Below, in pieces: positions 1-5,642 of a stretch of 7,271 nucleotides of DNA. Every line of letters starts with the position of its first letter. Within the stretch, counting starts at the first letter, position 1. The DNA comes from Pseudomonadota bacterium. GTDB lineage: Bacteria > Pseudomonadota > Alphaproteobacteria > Rhizobiales > Hyphomicrobiaceae. The stretch is from contig JAEYYQ010000255.1 of assembly GCA_023428365.1 (NCBI GenBank), positions 1-7,271 on the forward strand. The letters run 5' to 3'. Under the pieces are notes generated by a model. The model made no database searches. It was not told the DNA's origin and saw only the letters and a program-made list of their open reading frames with translations. The position numbers and the translations under genes were made by a program.

Positions 1-355
1 GACCGGCTGGGTCGCCATAGCGATTGCCGGTCGGGCCAGCAGCGCCGGTCTCGGCGAGCCCCCAACTCGCGCCATGGCGCTCACGGACGGTGCGCGCGAC
101 GAGCGAAGCGTAGGGTTCGCTGGATGATCTGAGGCCTTGTCTGGTCATATCGTCGGCGGTGATGCCGAGCAGTGCTTCGCGTGCCTGAGCCGTGTAGGGA
201 ACGGCACCGCCGAGGAAGTACGCGGATGCGCCGGGCTGCGCGAGCAACGCTGCACTGATGAGACCGGCGGCTGACGACTCCGAAATCGCAATCGTCTCGC
301 CGCGCTGACGCAGCCGTGCGCCCAGATCTCGCGCTAGAGGCAGCAGCAACTCCAT
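1..355 (-). CDS. CinA C-terminal domain (PncC-like) protein, partial
   Basis: Reading leftward from an ATG at 355, this frame stays open for 118 codons to the window edge, so the C-terminus is missing. It matches the CinA C-terminal domain, whose characterised members deamidate nicotinamide mononucleotide to nicotinate mononucleotide in pyridine-nucleotide salvage. Visible family landmarks are SESSAAGLIS near residues 25-34 (family norm is ESCTGG), GASAYFLGG near 42-50, and TGAAGPTGN followed by GDPAG near 104-118. There is no room for the N-terminal MoCF-like domain of full-length CinA, so this is the short stand-alone form. The start is well supported: GGAG at 365-362 sits six bases before the ATG. 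It follows the HAD hydrolase gene by 24 bases on the same strand, so the two are probably cotranscribed. The family is clear; NMN amidohydrolase activity is inferred, and the changed Cys-Thr-Gly-Gly segment makes it less certain. Confidence 0.85.
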   Translation of the reverse strand, partial: MELLLPLARDLGARLRQRGETIAISESSAAGLISAALLAQPGASAYFLGGAVPYTAQAREALLGITADDMTRQGLRSSSEPYASLVARTVRERHGASWGLAETGAAGPTGNRYGDPAG

Positions 356-379
356 CTATCTCTCCGTCAGCGCCAGGCC

Positions 380-1096
380 TTACGCCTCGGCCCGGTGGGC
401 ATCTGCCATTTGTCCCATGCTGGTGAAACGGAAATCATGACGCGGCATCAAAGCCGGTGTCATCGTCGCCCCGAAACCGCCCGCAGCGTGCCGGCGATGG
501 ATCCAACATGACGCGAGGCCAAATTGATTGGCCGGCACATGATCGTGGAACAGGCTTTCGGCTGTGTGCAGGATGTCGCTCTTGTCCACCTTGAGGGTGG
601 CCAGCTTGCCCAGCATATACTCGAAGTTGCGCGGCGATGGCTTGTAAGAGCCAACATCCTCCGCCGTGTATATGGCGTCGAATTCAACCTTCAGTCGCGC
701 ATTGCTGTGTGTGAAGCTCTCATTGTCGATGTTCGACAGAATCACAAGCTTGTAGTGCTGCTTCAGGTACTGAAGAGCATCGACCGTGTCAGGAAACGCC
801 GGCCAGTCCTTGATTGAGCCGCCGTAGGTCTTGCACTCGGCCAGCGGTGCGGAAACACCCCATTCCTCGGCGAGACGCTTGTAGATGACTGCGAGAACGT
901 CGCTGTAGCGCATCGCTGGCGTTGTCGTTTGCTGAGACGACTCGTGTCGGGCGTGGGCCTCGAGAATGTCGTCTCTGGAGAGGGTGCGCTTCACGCGGCT
1001 GGTCAGCGGCTCCAGGGCCTTGACCATCCCACTCTCCCAATCAATCAGAGTTCCGTAGCAATCGAACGTAAGAACCTTAAAATCGCGCAGTTTCAT
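380..1096 (-). CDS. Haloacid dehalogenase type II / HAD-superfamily hydrolase
   Basis: This 238-residue protein has the length and motif order of class II 2-haloacid dehalogenases, cytoplasmic enzymes that replace the halogen of short 2-haloacids with hydroxyl through an aspartyl ester. Motif I is [11 protein letters not shown], with D12 as nucleophile. Motif II is LVILSNID, with S121 and N122. The motif III lysine is K152 in GSYKPSP. A motif IV-like AESLFHD supplies D185. The cap domain lies between roughly residues 20 and 100. I chose the ATG at 1096, giving [12 protein letters not shown], because the family begins just before motif I. The frame stays open to an ATG at 1177, but the extra 27 residues are unlike the family. 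The ribosome-binding site is weak (GGGGG at 1109-1105). AATATA at 1117-1122 gives TATATT as a possible -10 on this strand, without a good -35. True dehalogenase activity is not certain: many such proteins are generic phosphatase-like HADs. Confidence 0.88.
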   Translation of the reverse strand: MKLRDFKVLTFDCYGTLIDWESGMVKALEPLTSRVKRTLSRDDILEAHARHESSQQTTTPAMRYSDVLAVIYKRLAEEWGVSAPLAECKTYGGSIKDWPAFPDTVDALQYLKQHYKLVILSNIDNESFTHSNARLKVEFDAIYTAEDVGSYKPSPRNFEYMLGKLATLKVDKSDILHTAESLFHDHVPANQFGLASCWIHRRHAAGGFGATMTPALMPRHDFRFTSMGQMADAHRAEA

Positions 1097-1343
1097 ATCG
1101 GGCGCCCCCAGGACACAATATATGAGCGACCTTATGATGAGACATGGTGTCCAGCGCAAGCCTCGTATCGGCAACATGTCAAACTATTGGGAGCAGAGGA
1201 CGATCGCCGCTTGACCTGGACGGCTGTTTCATGGTTTTTCTGCCGCCGAAGCATTCAGGCGGGGTTTCCCTGCCAGACGGTCCATTTCTGAATCCAAGTA
1301 GAGGACCCCACGTGGCCATCGGCCCGAGGGCCACGGACGTGCT
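1097..1343. other. Intergenic region between divergent HAD gene and rpmJ
   Basis: These 247 bases between divergently transcribed genes carry no convincing coding frame and should hold promoters for both sides. Leftward, TATATT (plus-strand 1117-1122) is the best -10 candidate for the HAD gene. Rightward, TTGACC at 1211-1216 is a good -35 for rpmJ, but the bases 16-18 further on are a T-rich run rather than a recognisable -10. A short inverted repeat GGACAC (1111-1116) / GTGTCC (1147-1152) flanks the leftward -10 candidate and could be an operator. A hairpin can form at 1258-1274 (GGCGGGG, loop TTT, CCCTGCC, with one G-T pair). All of these are motif-level guesses. Confidence 0.4.
1311..1335 (+). 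promoter_or_regulatory. Hairpin in the rpmJ 5' leader
   Basis: CGTGGCC at 1311-1317 and GGCCACG at 1329-1335 are perfect 7-base inverted repeats with an 11-base loop, ending eight bases before the rpmJ ATG. The only Shine-Dalgarno-like stretch, GAGGG at 1326-1330, is split between the loop and the 3' arm. A competing pairing, GGCCC (1321-1325) with GGGCC (1328-1332), uses the same bases but leaves only two in the loop. In the mRNA this structure could limit ribosome access to rpmJ. Regulation of this kind is known for ribosomal-protein genes in general, but its presence here is inference from pairing alone. Confidence 0.45.
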
Positions 1344-1469
1344 ATGAAAGTCAAGAATTCGCTCAAATCGCTACGTGCGCGCCATCGCGACAACCGCGTT
1401 GTTCGCCGTAAGGGCCGCGTTTACGTCATCAACAAGACGCAGCGCCGGTTCAAAGCGCGCCAGGGCTGA
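1344..1469 (+). CDS. rpmJ: 50S ribosomal protein L36 (bL36)
   Basis: This 41-codon gene encodes bL36, the smallest protein of the large ribosomal subunit, which binds 23S rRNA. The product starts [18 protein letters not shown] and ends [13 protein letters not shown], the typical alphaproteobacterial form. About a third of its residues are Arg or Lys. It contains no cysteine, so it is the zinc-independent type of 41 residues rather than the 37-38-residue zinc-ribbon form. The ATG at 1344 gives the expected N-terminus. Only a distant GAGGG (1326-1330), inside a predicted hairpin, could serve as ribosome-binding site. The gene stands apart from other ribosomal-protein genes and is followed after 77 bases by the TPR gene on the same strand. 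No strong terminator follows: CCCTTTAGGG just after the stop is too short a stem. Confidence 0.96.
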   Translation: MKVKNSLKSLRARHRDNRVVRRKGRVYVINKTQRRFKARQG

Positions 1470-1511
1470 GGCCCTTTAGGGAAAATGTCCGTGATGTCCT
1501 CGCGGTGAGCT

Positions 1512-1540
1512 TTGACGCTCCCGTGACGGCGACGTATGTT
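1512..1540 (+). promoter_or_regulatory. Predicted sigma-70-type promoter for the TPR gene
   Basis: TTGACG at 1512-1517 and TATGTT at 1535-1540 are separated by exactly 17 bases, each with one or two mismatches to the housekeeping consensus. This is the best promoter match I see in the window. A start point about seven bases past the -10 falls on or next to the ATG at 1547, which predicts a leaderless or nearly leaderless transcript. The absence of any Shine-Dalgarno sequence before that ATG agrees with this. Confidence 0.55.
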
Positions 1541-1546
1541 TCCTGA

Positions 1547-2254
1547 ATGCGTAATTTCTTAACGTCGTCTTGGCTTGCTGGCGCCGCTTTCGGCGCCGCA
1601 GTCGTTTTGTGCCCGGCGCTGTCCTCGGCGCAATCTCCGCCTCAATCTCCCGGCCGCGATCAATCGGCACCGAACTTGCCTGAGGTGACGCCCGAGACGC
1701 CCGAAAGTGACGCGGCAGAGGGCTCGCCTCCGAAAAAGATCGCCGAAACCATTCCCGACAGTGCGGTCGAGCGCGCGAAGATGCTCGATAACTTCTACGC
1801 GCTCCTGGCAACAGCCGAGGACGAGCAGAAGGCCGAACAGACAGCCAATGCCATCACCAGGCTATGGGCTGTGTCCGGCAGTGACACGGTCACAGTTTTG
1901 ATGGCGCGTGCTCTGAAGTCCTTGCAGGACAAGAATAACGCACTGGCATTGCGCCTGCTGGACGCTGTGGTGGATCAGGCACCGGATTTTGCGGAAGGGT
2001 GGAGCCAACGCGCTCACCTGCTGTATCTGGATAATCAGGTGCAGCGTGCCGTTGGCGACCTGCGTCGTGCCCTTGCACTCGACCCCAATCACTTCAGGGC
2101 GATGAGCGCCCTCGGCCATATCCTGCGCGAGGTCGGGGAAAAGAAGGGCGCACTCATGGCTTATCGCAAGCTCCTGGAGATCCATCCGTACGCCGAAGGG
2201 GCCCAGAAAGCAGCCGACGATCTCGAACGCGAGATTGGGGGACAGGGGATCTGA
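1547..2254 (+). CDS. Secreted tetratricopeptide-repeat (TPR) protein
   Basis: This 235-residue protein begins with a Sec signal peptide: a short basic N-terminus (MRNF), a hydrophobic core at about residues 9-25, and a likely cleavage site SSA|QS after residue 28. No lipobox is present, because Cys22 is preceded by Leu. A Pro/Glu/Ser-rich linker covers about 29-70. Three consecutive TPR units follow at about 113-146, 147-180 and 181-214, the last two ending in the typical LDP and IHP turns. TPR domains bind other proteins, so a periplasmic adaptor or assembly role is plausible, but no specific partner is visible. The start is fixed by an in-frame TGA at 1544-1546 directly before the ATG and by the well-formed signal peptide. 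The stop lies inside a hairpin shared with the converging pyruvate kinase gene. Neither a transmembrane anchor nor a second domain is present. Confidence 0.88.
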   Translation: MRNFLTSSWLAGAAFGAAVVLCPALSSAQSPPQSPGRDQSAPNLPEVTPETPESDAAEGSPPKKIAETIPDSAVERAKMLDNFYALLATAEDEQKAEQTANAITRLWAVSGSDTVTVLMARALKSLQDKNNALALRLLDAVVDQAPDFAEGWSQRAHLLYLDNQVQRAVGDLRRALALDPNHFRAMSALGHILREVGEKKGALMAYRKLLEIHPYAEGAQKAADDLEREIGGQGI

Positions 2255-2270
2255 GGCCCCCGTCCCAATC
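2233..2270. terminator. Hairpin at the convergent 3' ends of the TPR and pyk genes
   Basis: GATTGGG (2233-2239) and CCCAATC (2264-2270) form a perfect 7-base outer stem, and GGGG (2245-2248) with CCCC (2257-2260) an inner stem with an eight-base loop. The TPR stop codon (2252-2254) lies in that loop and the pyk stop is at 2281-2279, so the structure could act on both transcripts. Neither side has a clear T-run: on the plus strand only CCATTCCCTTT follows. It is therefore a terminator candidate or a 3'-end stabilising hairpin. Confidence 0.5.
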
Positions 2271-2278
2271 CATTCCCT

Positions 2279-3724
2279 TTAGCGACCTTCCGCGACCGGG
2301 GCGCCGTTCTCATCCAGGAACGCCATGCGCACCATGTTGGTCGTGCCGGGGGAGCCTAGGGGCACACCAGCCGAAATGATGATGCCATCGCCCGCTGCTG
2401 CGAACTGCTCTTCAAACGCGATGTGGCAGGCTTTGCGCACCATATCCGCGAGATTTTCCGGATCGCTGGTCAGCACCGAATGGATGCCCCATACCATGGC
2501 AAGCTTGCGCCCGGTCGCCAGCACCGGCGTCAGGCCGATGACCGGCAGGACCGGGCGTTCACGGGCCACGCGCAGGGCTGTGGAGCCGGTCGCCGTGTAG
2601 CAAATGATGGCCGCGAGCTTCATCGTGCCGGCAATCTTATGGACCGCAGCGGCAATCGCATCGGGGCCTGTGGCTTGCGGCACCGTCTGCGTCGCGTGAA
2701 CCAGGGCGTCGTAGCTCGGGTCCTTCTCCGCTTCGATCGCGATGCGGTTCATCATCTGAACGGCTTCAAGCGGGAATTGGCCGGCGGCCGATTCCGCGGA
2801 CAGCATGATCGCGTCGGCGCCATCGAACACGGCTGTGGCGACGTCGGAAACCTCGGCGCGGGTCGGCACCGGCGAGCTGATCATGCTCTCCAGCATCTGC
2901 GTGGCGACGACGACAGGCTTACCAGCCGCGCGAGCTTTGCGCGTGATTTCCTTCTGAAGGCCAGGAACACGCTCGACCGGCATTTCGACGCCGAGATCGC
3001 CGCGCGCCACCATGAACCCGTCGCCGGCCGCAATGATGGCGTCGAGATCAGCGATCGCTGACGGCTTTTCGATCTTGGCCATGATCGACGCGCCCTGGCC
3101 GATCAGGCGGCGCGCGAGAACCAGATCCTCGCCGCGCTGAACGAAGGACAGCGCGATCCAATCGACGCCGAGCCGCAACGCGTAATCAAGATCGGCGCGA
3201 TCCTTCTCGGTGATCGGGTTGATCGGCAGGATGCTATCCGGCATGGCCACGCCCTTGCGGCTGGCCAATCCACCACCGACGACGACTTCTGCTGTAATCT
3301 CGCGCAGGCTGCGGTCAACGACCCGCATGCGCAATTTACCGTCATCGAGCAGCAGCGTATGGCCGGGCTCGACAGCCTCGAAAATCTGGTTGTGCGGCAG
3401 GAACACCCGCTCGGCAGAGCCGGGCTCTTCCTTGCGGTCGAAACGGAACAGCGACCCTTCGTTGATGAACGCGCGACCGCCGGCAATCTCGCCGATACGG
3501 AACTTCGGCCCCTGAAGATCGCACAGAATGCCGATCGGCCTTTTGAACTTCAGCTCGGCATTGCGCACCGTCGCATGCAGCTTGCGCGCGACCTCGTGCG
3601 AGGTATGGCTCATGTTGATGCGGAAGACGTCGACCCCGGCTTCAAACAGCCGTTCGAGCATTTCGGGTTCCGAAGATGCCGGGCCAAGGGTAGCGACGAT
3701 CTTGACCCTGCGCGTGCGCCTCAT
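2279..3724 (-). CDS. pyk: Pyruvate kinase
   Basis: This 481-residue protein transfers the phosphate of phosphoenolpyruvate to ADP, giving pyruvate and ATP, the last step of glycolysis. All catalytic landmarks are present: RINMSH at residues 35-40, DLQGPK at 69-74, LDDGKL at 126-131, MAKIEKPSA at 215-223 with K217 and metal ligand E219, ARGDLGVE at 240-247 with D243, and ATQMLESM at 274-281 with T275. A C-terminal allosteric domain occupies the last 130 or so residues and includes a TATGSTALRVARERP loop. Length is normal. I chose the ATG at 3724 (MRRTRRVKIVATLGP) because it matches the family start and overlaps the preceding gene's TGA as ATGA, a sign of translational coupling. An ATG at 3772 would add 16 unlike residues. 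It is the last gene of the run glycerate kinase, DUF1036, pyk, and a hairpin lies past its stop. Confidence 0.97.
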   Translation of the reverse strand: MRRTRRVKIVATLGPASSEPEMLERLFEAGVDVFRINMSHTSHEVARKLHATVRNAELKFKRPIGILCDLQGPKFRIGEIAGGRAFINEGSLFRFDRKEEPGSAERVFLPHNQIFEAVEPGHTLLLDDGKLRMRVVDRSLREITAEVVVGGGLASRKGVAMPDSILPINPITEKDRADLDYALRLGVDWIALSFVQRGEDLVLARRLIGQGASIMAKIEKPSAIADLDAIIAAGDGFMVARGDLGVEMPVERVPGLQKEITRKARAAGKPVVVATQMLESMISSPVPTRAEVSDVATAVFDGADAIMLSAESAAGQFPLEAVQMMNRIAIEAEKDPSYDALVHATQTVPQATGPDAIAAAVHKIAGTMKLAAIICYTATGSTALRVARERPVLPVIGLTPVLATGRKLAMVWGIHSVLTSDPENLADMVRKACHIAFEEQFAAAGDGIIISAGVPLGSPGTTNMVRMAFLDENGAPVAEGR

Positions 3725-4200
3725 TGTGCCTTTGCTCCCGCTTCCTCTGGGTCGGTGAGCCGGATTGTCCAATCCTTAGCCTCGCCCGTATCCACCTCGA
3801 AGAAGCCCGTACGCCGATAGCCCCTCCGCTGGCAATCCCTAACATCACGGATCGCGAAAGACTTATCCTGCGTACACATGAAGTTTGTACCAGCCCATTC
3901 GCCTCCGCGATCGTAATCGACAGCATAGACGTAAATGAATCGGCTCGGCACTGCGCCCTTGAGCAGCGTCTCGCAGGTCTGGGAGGCAATGTTCCACCAG
4001 CCCTCGGTCGCCCAGCCCTTTGGGTCCTGGTAGCCGATAGCGACACCCACCCGGCTGGCAGACGTGTTGCACATCTTCAGATCGGCGAACGCCAGCTCCG
4101 CGCTTCCACACAGGACCGTAGCGGCCACCAGCGCTTTCAGCGCAGCCCGGCGTGCGTTTACCAAACTCTGAAGGGGAAAGCTCACGAAGCCGTTGGTCAT
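3721..4200 (-). CDS. DUF1036-family exported small protein
   Basis: I recognise this 159-residue protein as DUF1036, a family of unknown function common in alphaproteobacteria. An unusually long N-terminal export signal ends in a hydrophobic stretch at about residues 19-38 and a likely AFA|D cleavage after residue 39. The mature part starts DLKMCNTSAS, carries the family's aromatic motif TEGWWNI near 65-71 and a YVYAVDY segment near 90-96. It has four cysteines, C44, C76, C109 and C123, that could form two disulfides in the periplasm. The ATG at 4200 has a rather distant ribosome-binding site: GGAG lies 16 bases upstream, and no in-frame alternative start lies closer to it. The gene follows glycerate kinase by 50 bases and its TGA overlaps the pyk ATG by four bases, so it is very likely cotranscribed with both. 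Why an exported protein sits between two glycolytic genes is not evident. Confidence 0.83.
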   Translation of the reverse strand: MTNGFVSFPLQSLVNARRAALKALVAATVLCGSAELAFADLKMCNTSASRVGVAIGYQDPKGWATEGWWNIASQTCETLLKGAVPSRFIYVYAVDYDRGGEWAGTNFMCTQDKSFAIRDVRDCQRRGYRRTGFFEVDTGEAKDWTIRLTDPEEAGAKAQ

Positions 4201-4250
4201 GCCGAAGACACTACCACTCCTTTCTCGCGGGACGGGAAGACGGACGGGGC

Positions 4251-5555
4251 TCAGGGGTCAATCAGAATTGCGCGGAAGTCGTTCACGTTGGTCTGGGTGG
4301 GGCCGCATTGAACGAGGTCGCTCAGTCGACTGAAGTAATTGCTGGAGTCGTTGTTGGGCAGGTACGTGGCGGCTTTGAGATCGAGAGCGGCTGCGCGCGA
4401 AAGAGTGTCCGGAAAGACCATGGCGCCGGCCGGGTCGTCAGCGTTTCCGCCGCCGCCGTCTGCACCATCGGTGTCTGCAGCCAGTGCCGAGATGCCCGGT
4501 GCGCCGTCAAGGCCGATCGCAAGTCCTAGGGCATACTCCTGGTTTGGACCGCCGACGCCGTTGCCCCGCACCGTAACAGTCAGTTCGCCCCCCGAAAGGA
4601 TCGCGACACGCTCGCCAGCAGCAAGTGTCTTGCGCGCCAATTCTGCGTGCTCCCGGCCGACATCGCGCGCTTCGCCTTCGAGTGAATCGCCAAGGATTTC
4701 CACGCGATACCCCATCTCGCGGGCCTGTTCGCCAGCAGCTTCGAGCGATAGGCCGGGCGCTGCGATCAAGGTGTACTCGGCACGGGACAATGCCTCAGCG
4801 CCGGGCTTCAGCGTTTCGTTGACGGGATTGTCCAGAGCGGTGCGAATTTCGTCGGGCGGAATGACGCCAAACCGGCTCAGCACCTCGCGCGCGTCCGCAA
4901 GTGTGGTCGGATCGCCGACCGTCGGCCCCGAGCCGATGCTGGACGGATCGTCGCCGGGGACATCCGAGATTGCGAGCGTAACCAGGCGCGCCGGATGTGC
5001 CGCGGCAGCGAGTTTGCCGCCCTTGATGCGCGACAGATGTTTGCGCACGCAATTCATTTCGTTGATCCGTGCGCCGGATTTCAGCAGCGCCTTGGTCAAG
5101 GCCTGCTTGGCGTCAAAGCTGATGCCGGAGACGGGAGCGTTCCACAGCGCCGAGGCGCCGCCCGAGAGCAGCACCAGCACAATGTCGTTCGGCCCCGCGG
5201 TTTTCACCAGCGCCAAGGTCCGTTCGGCAGCGGCCGCGCTCGCTGCGTCCGGCACGGGATGACCGGCCTCGACAATTTCGATCCATTGCGTCGGCAGCCC
5301 GTATCCGTGTCGCGTTGTGACAAAGCCGGAGACGCGATCGGCTTCGCCGTGCTCGCGATAAAACTGTTCGGCAGCAACCGCCATTGCAGCCACGCCTTTG
5401 CCAGCGCCGACGACAATGATCCGCCCTCCGGCTGGGACGCGTGGGAGATGTGGCGGCAAGCAGCGGCCCGGAAGGGCGCGCGCTACGGCTGTCTTGTACA
5501 GTTCGAGCAATCTCGACCGCTGATCTGCGCTGCTGCGCTGATTGGTCTCGGTCAC
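4251..5555 (-). CDS. gckA: Type II glycerate 2-kinase (MOFRL family)
   Basis: This 434-residue cytoplasmic enzyme belongs to the DUF4147/MOFRL glycerate kinases, which phosphorylate D-glycerate to 2-phosphoglycerate. Homologues have long been mislabelled hydroxypyruvate reductase (TtuD). Landmarks are VVGAGKG at residues 48-54 with conserved K53, LLSGGASAL at 129-137, RKHLSRIKGGKLA at 171-183, ISDVPGDDPSSIGSGPT at 196-212, and the C-terminal MOFRL domain from about 318, with SGGELTVTV, GGPNQEYALG, DTDGADG and the closing GPTQTNVNDF motif. I chose the GTG at 5555: AGAGG lies seven bases before it and the resulting VTETNQ start fits the family. In-frame ATGs at 5606 and 5633 lack a ribosome-binding site and would add 17 or 26 polar residues. 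It leads the operon with DUF1036 and pyk, a pairing that fits feeding glycerate into pyruvate. The divergent amidohydrolase gene starts 87 bases away. Confidence 0.92.
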   Translation of the reverse strand: MTETNQRSSADQRSRLLELYKTAVARALPGRCLPPHLPRVPAGGRIIVVGAGKGVAAMAVAAEQFYREHGEADRVSGFVTTRHGYGLPTQWIEIVEAGHPVPDAASAAAAERTLALVKTAGPNDIVLVLLSGGASALWNAPVSGISFDAKQALTKALLKSGARINEMNCVRKHLSRIKGGKLAAAAHPARLVTLAISDVPGDDPSSIGSGPTVGDPTTLADAREVLSRFGVIPPDEIRTALDNPVNETLKPGAEALSRAEYTLIAAPGLSLEAAGEQAREMGYRVEILGDSLEGEARDVGREHAELARKTLAAGERVAILSGGELTVTVRGNGVGGPNQEYALGLAIGLDGAPGISALAADTDGADGGGGNADDPAGAMVFPDTLSRAAALDLKAATYLPNNDSSNYFSRLSDLVQCGPTQTNVNDFRAILIDP

Positions 5556-5642
5556 TGGGCTTCCTCTTTCAACTTGATTCTGCCCGTGTTTCCGGGCTGC
5601 GCCCATCTGTGGGGATTGGCTTTGCCGCGTCAAGGTTCGATG
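5556..5642. promoter_or_regulatory. Divergent promoter region between gckA and the amidohydrolase gene
   Basis: These 87 bases must hold the start signals for both directions. On the minus strand CTTGACG (TTGACG at 5633-5628) is a good -35, but the hexamer 17 bases on, ACAGAT, is a poor -10. Transcription from there would begin near 5598, downstream of both alternative gckA ATGs, supporting the GTG start. On the plus strand TTGATT (5574-5579) is a possible -35 without a matching -10. The gckA ribosome-binding site is CTTCCTCT at 5560-5567 (AGAGGAAG on the minus strand). A small hairpin, GCCCG (5582-5586) / CGGGC (5593-5597), would lie in the gckA leader. Confidence 0.35.

Noticed and set aside
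1097..1177. Upstream ATG at 1177 for the HAD hydrolase, adding 27 residues
   Set aside because: The extension is unlike the family, which starts a few residues before the FDCYGTL motif, and it overlaps the best -10 candidate.
1471..1486. CCCTTTAGGG followed by AAAA after rpmJ as a terminator
   Set aside because: The stem has only four base pairs with a two-base loop, and no T-run follows on the coding strand.
2423..3061. 212-codon plus-strand open frame opposite pyk
   Set aside because: It is His/Arg/Gly-rich and entirely antisense to conserved pyruvate kinase codons, so it is an artefact.
3725..3772. Upstream ATG at 3772 for pyruvate kinase
   Set aside because: It adds 16 unlike residues, and the ATG at 3724 overlaps the preceding stop as ATGA and gives the expected MRR start.
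3724..4311. 195-codon plus-strand open frame opposite DUF1036
   Set aside because: It has no domain signature and is antisense to a gene with a clear signal peptide and family motifs.
4339..5262. 307-codon plus-strand open frame opposite gckA
   Set aside because: Composition is Ser/Ala/Pro/Arg-rich with no recognisable motif, and it mirrors the codon bias of the glycerate kinase on the other strand.
5556..5633. ATG starts at 5606 and 5633 for glycerate kinase
   Set aside because: Neither has a ribosome-binding site; the GTG at 5555 has AGAGG seven bases upstream and matches the family N-terminus.
4995..5642. Long plus-strand open frame running into the amidohydrolase from 4995
   Set aside because: It lies antisense to the glycerate kinase coding region; stop-free antisense frames are common in GC-rich genomes, and the family domain begins only after 5643.
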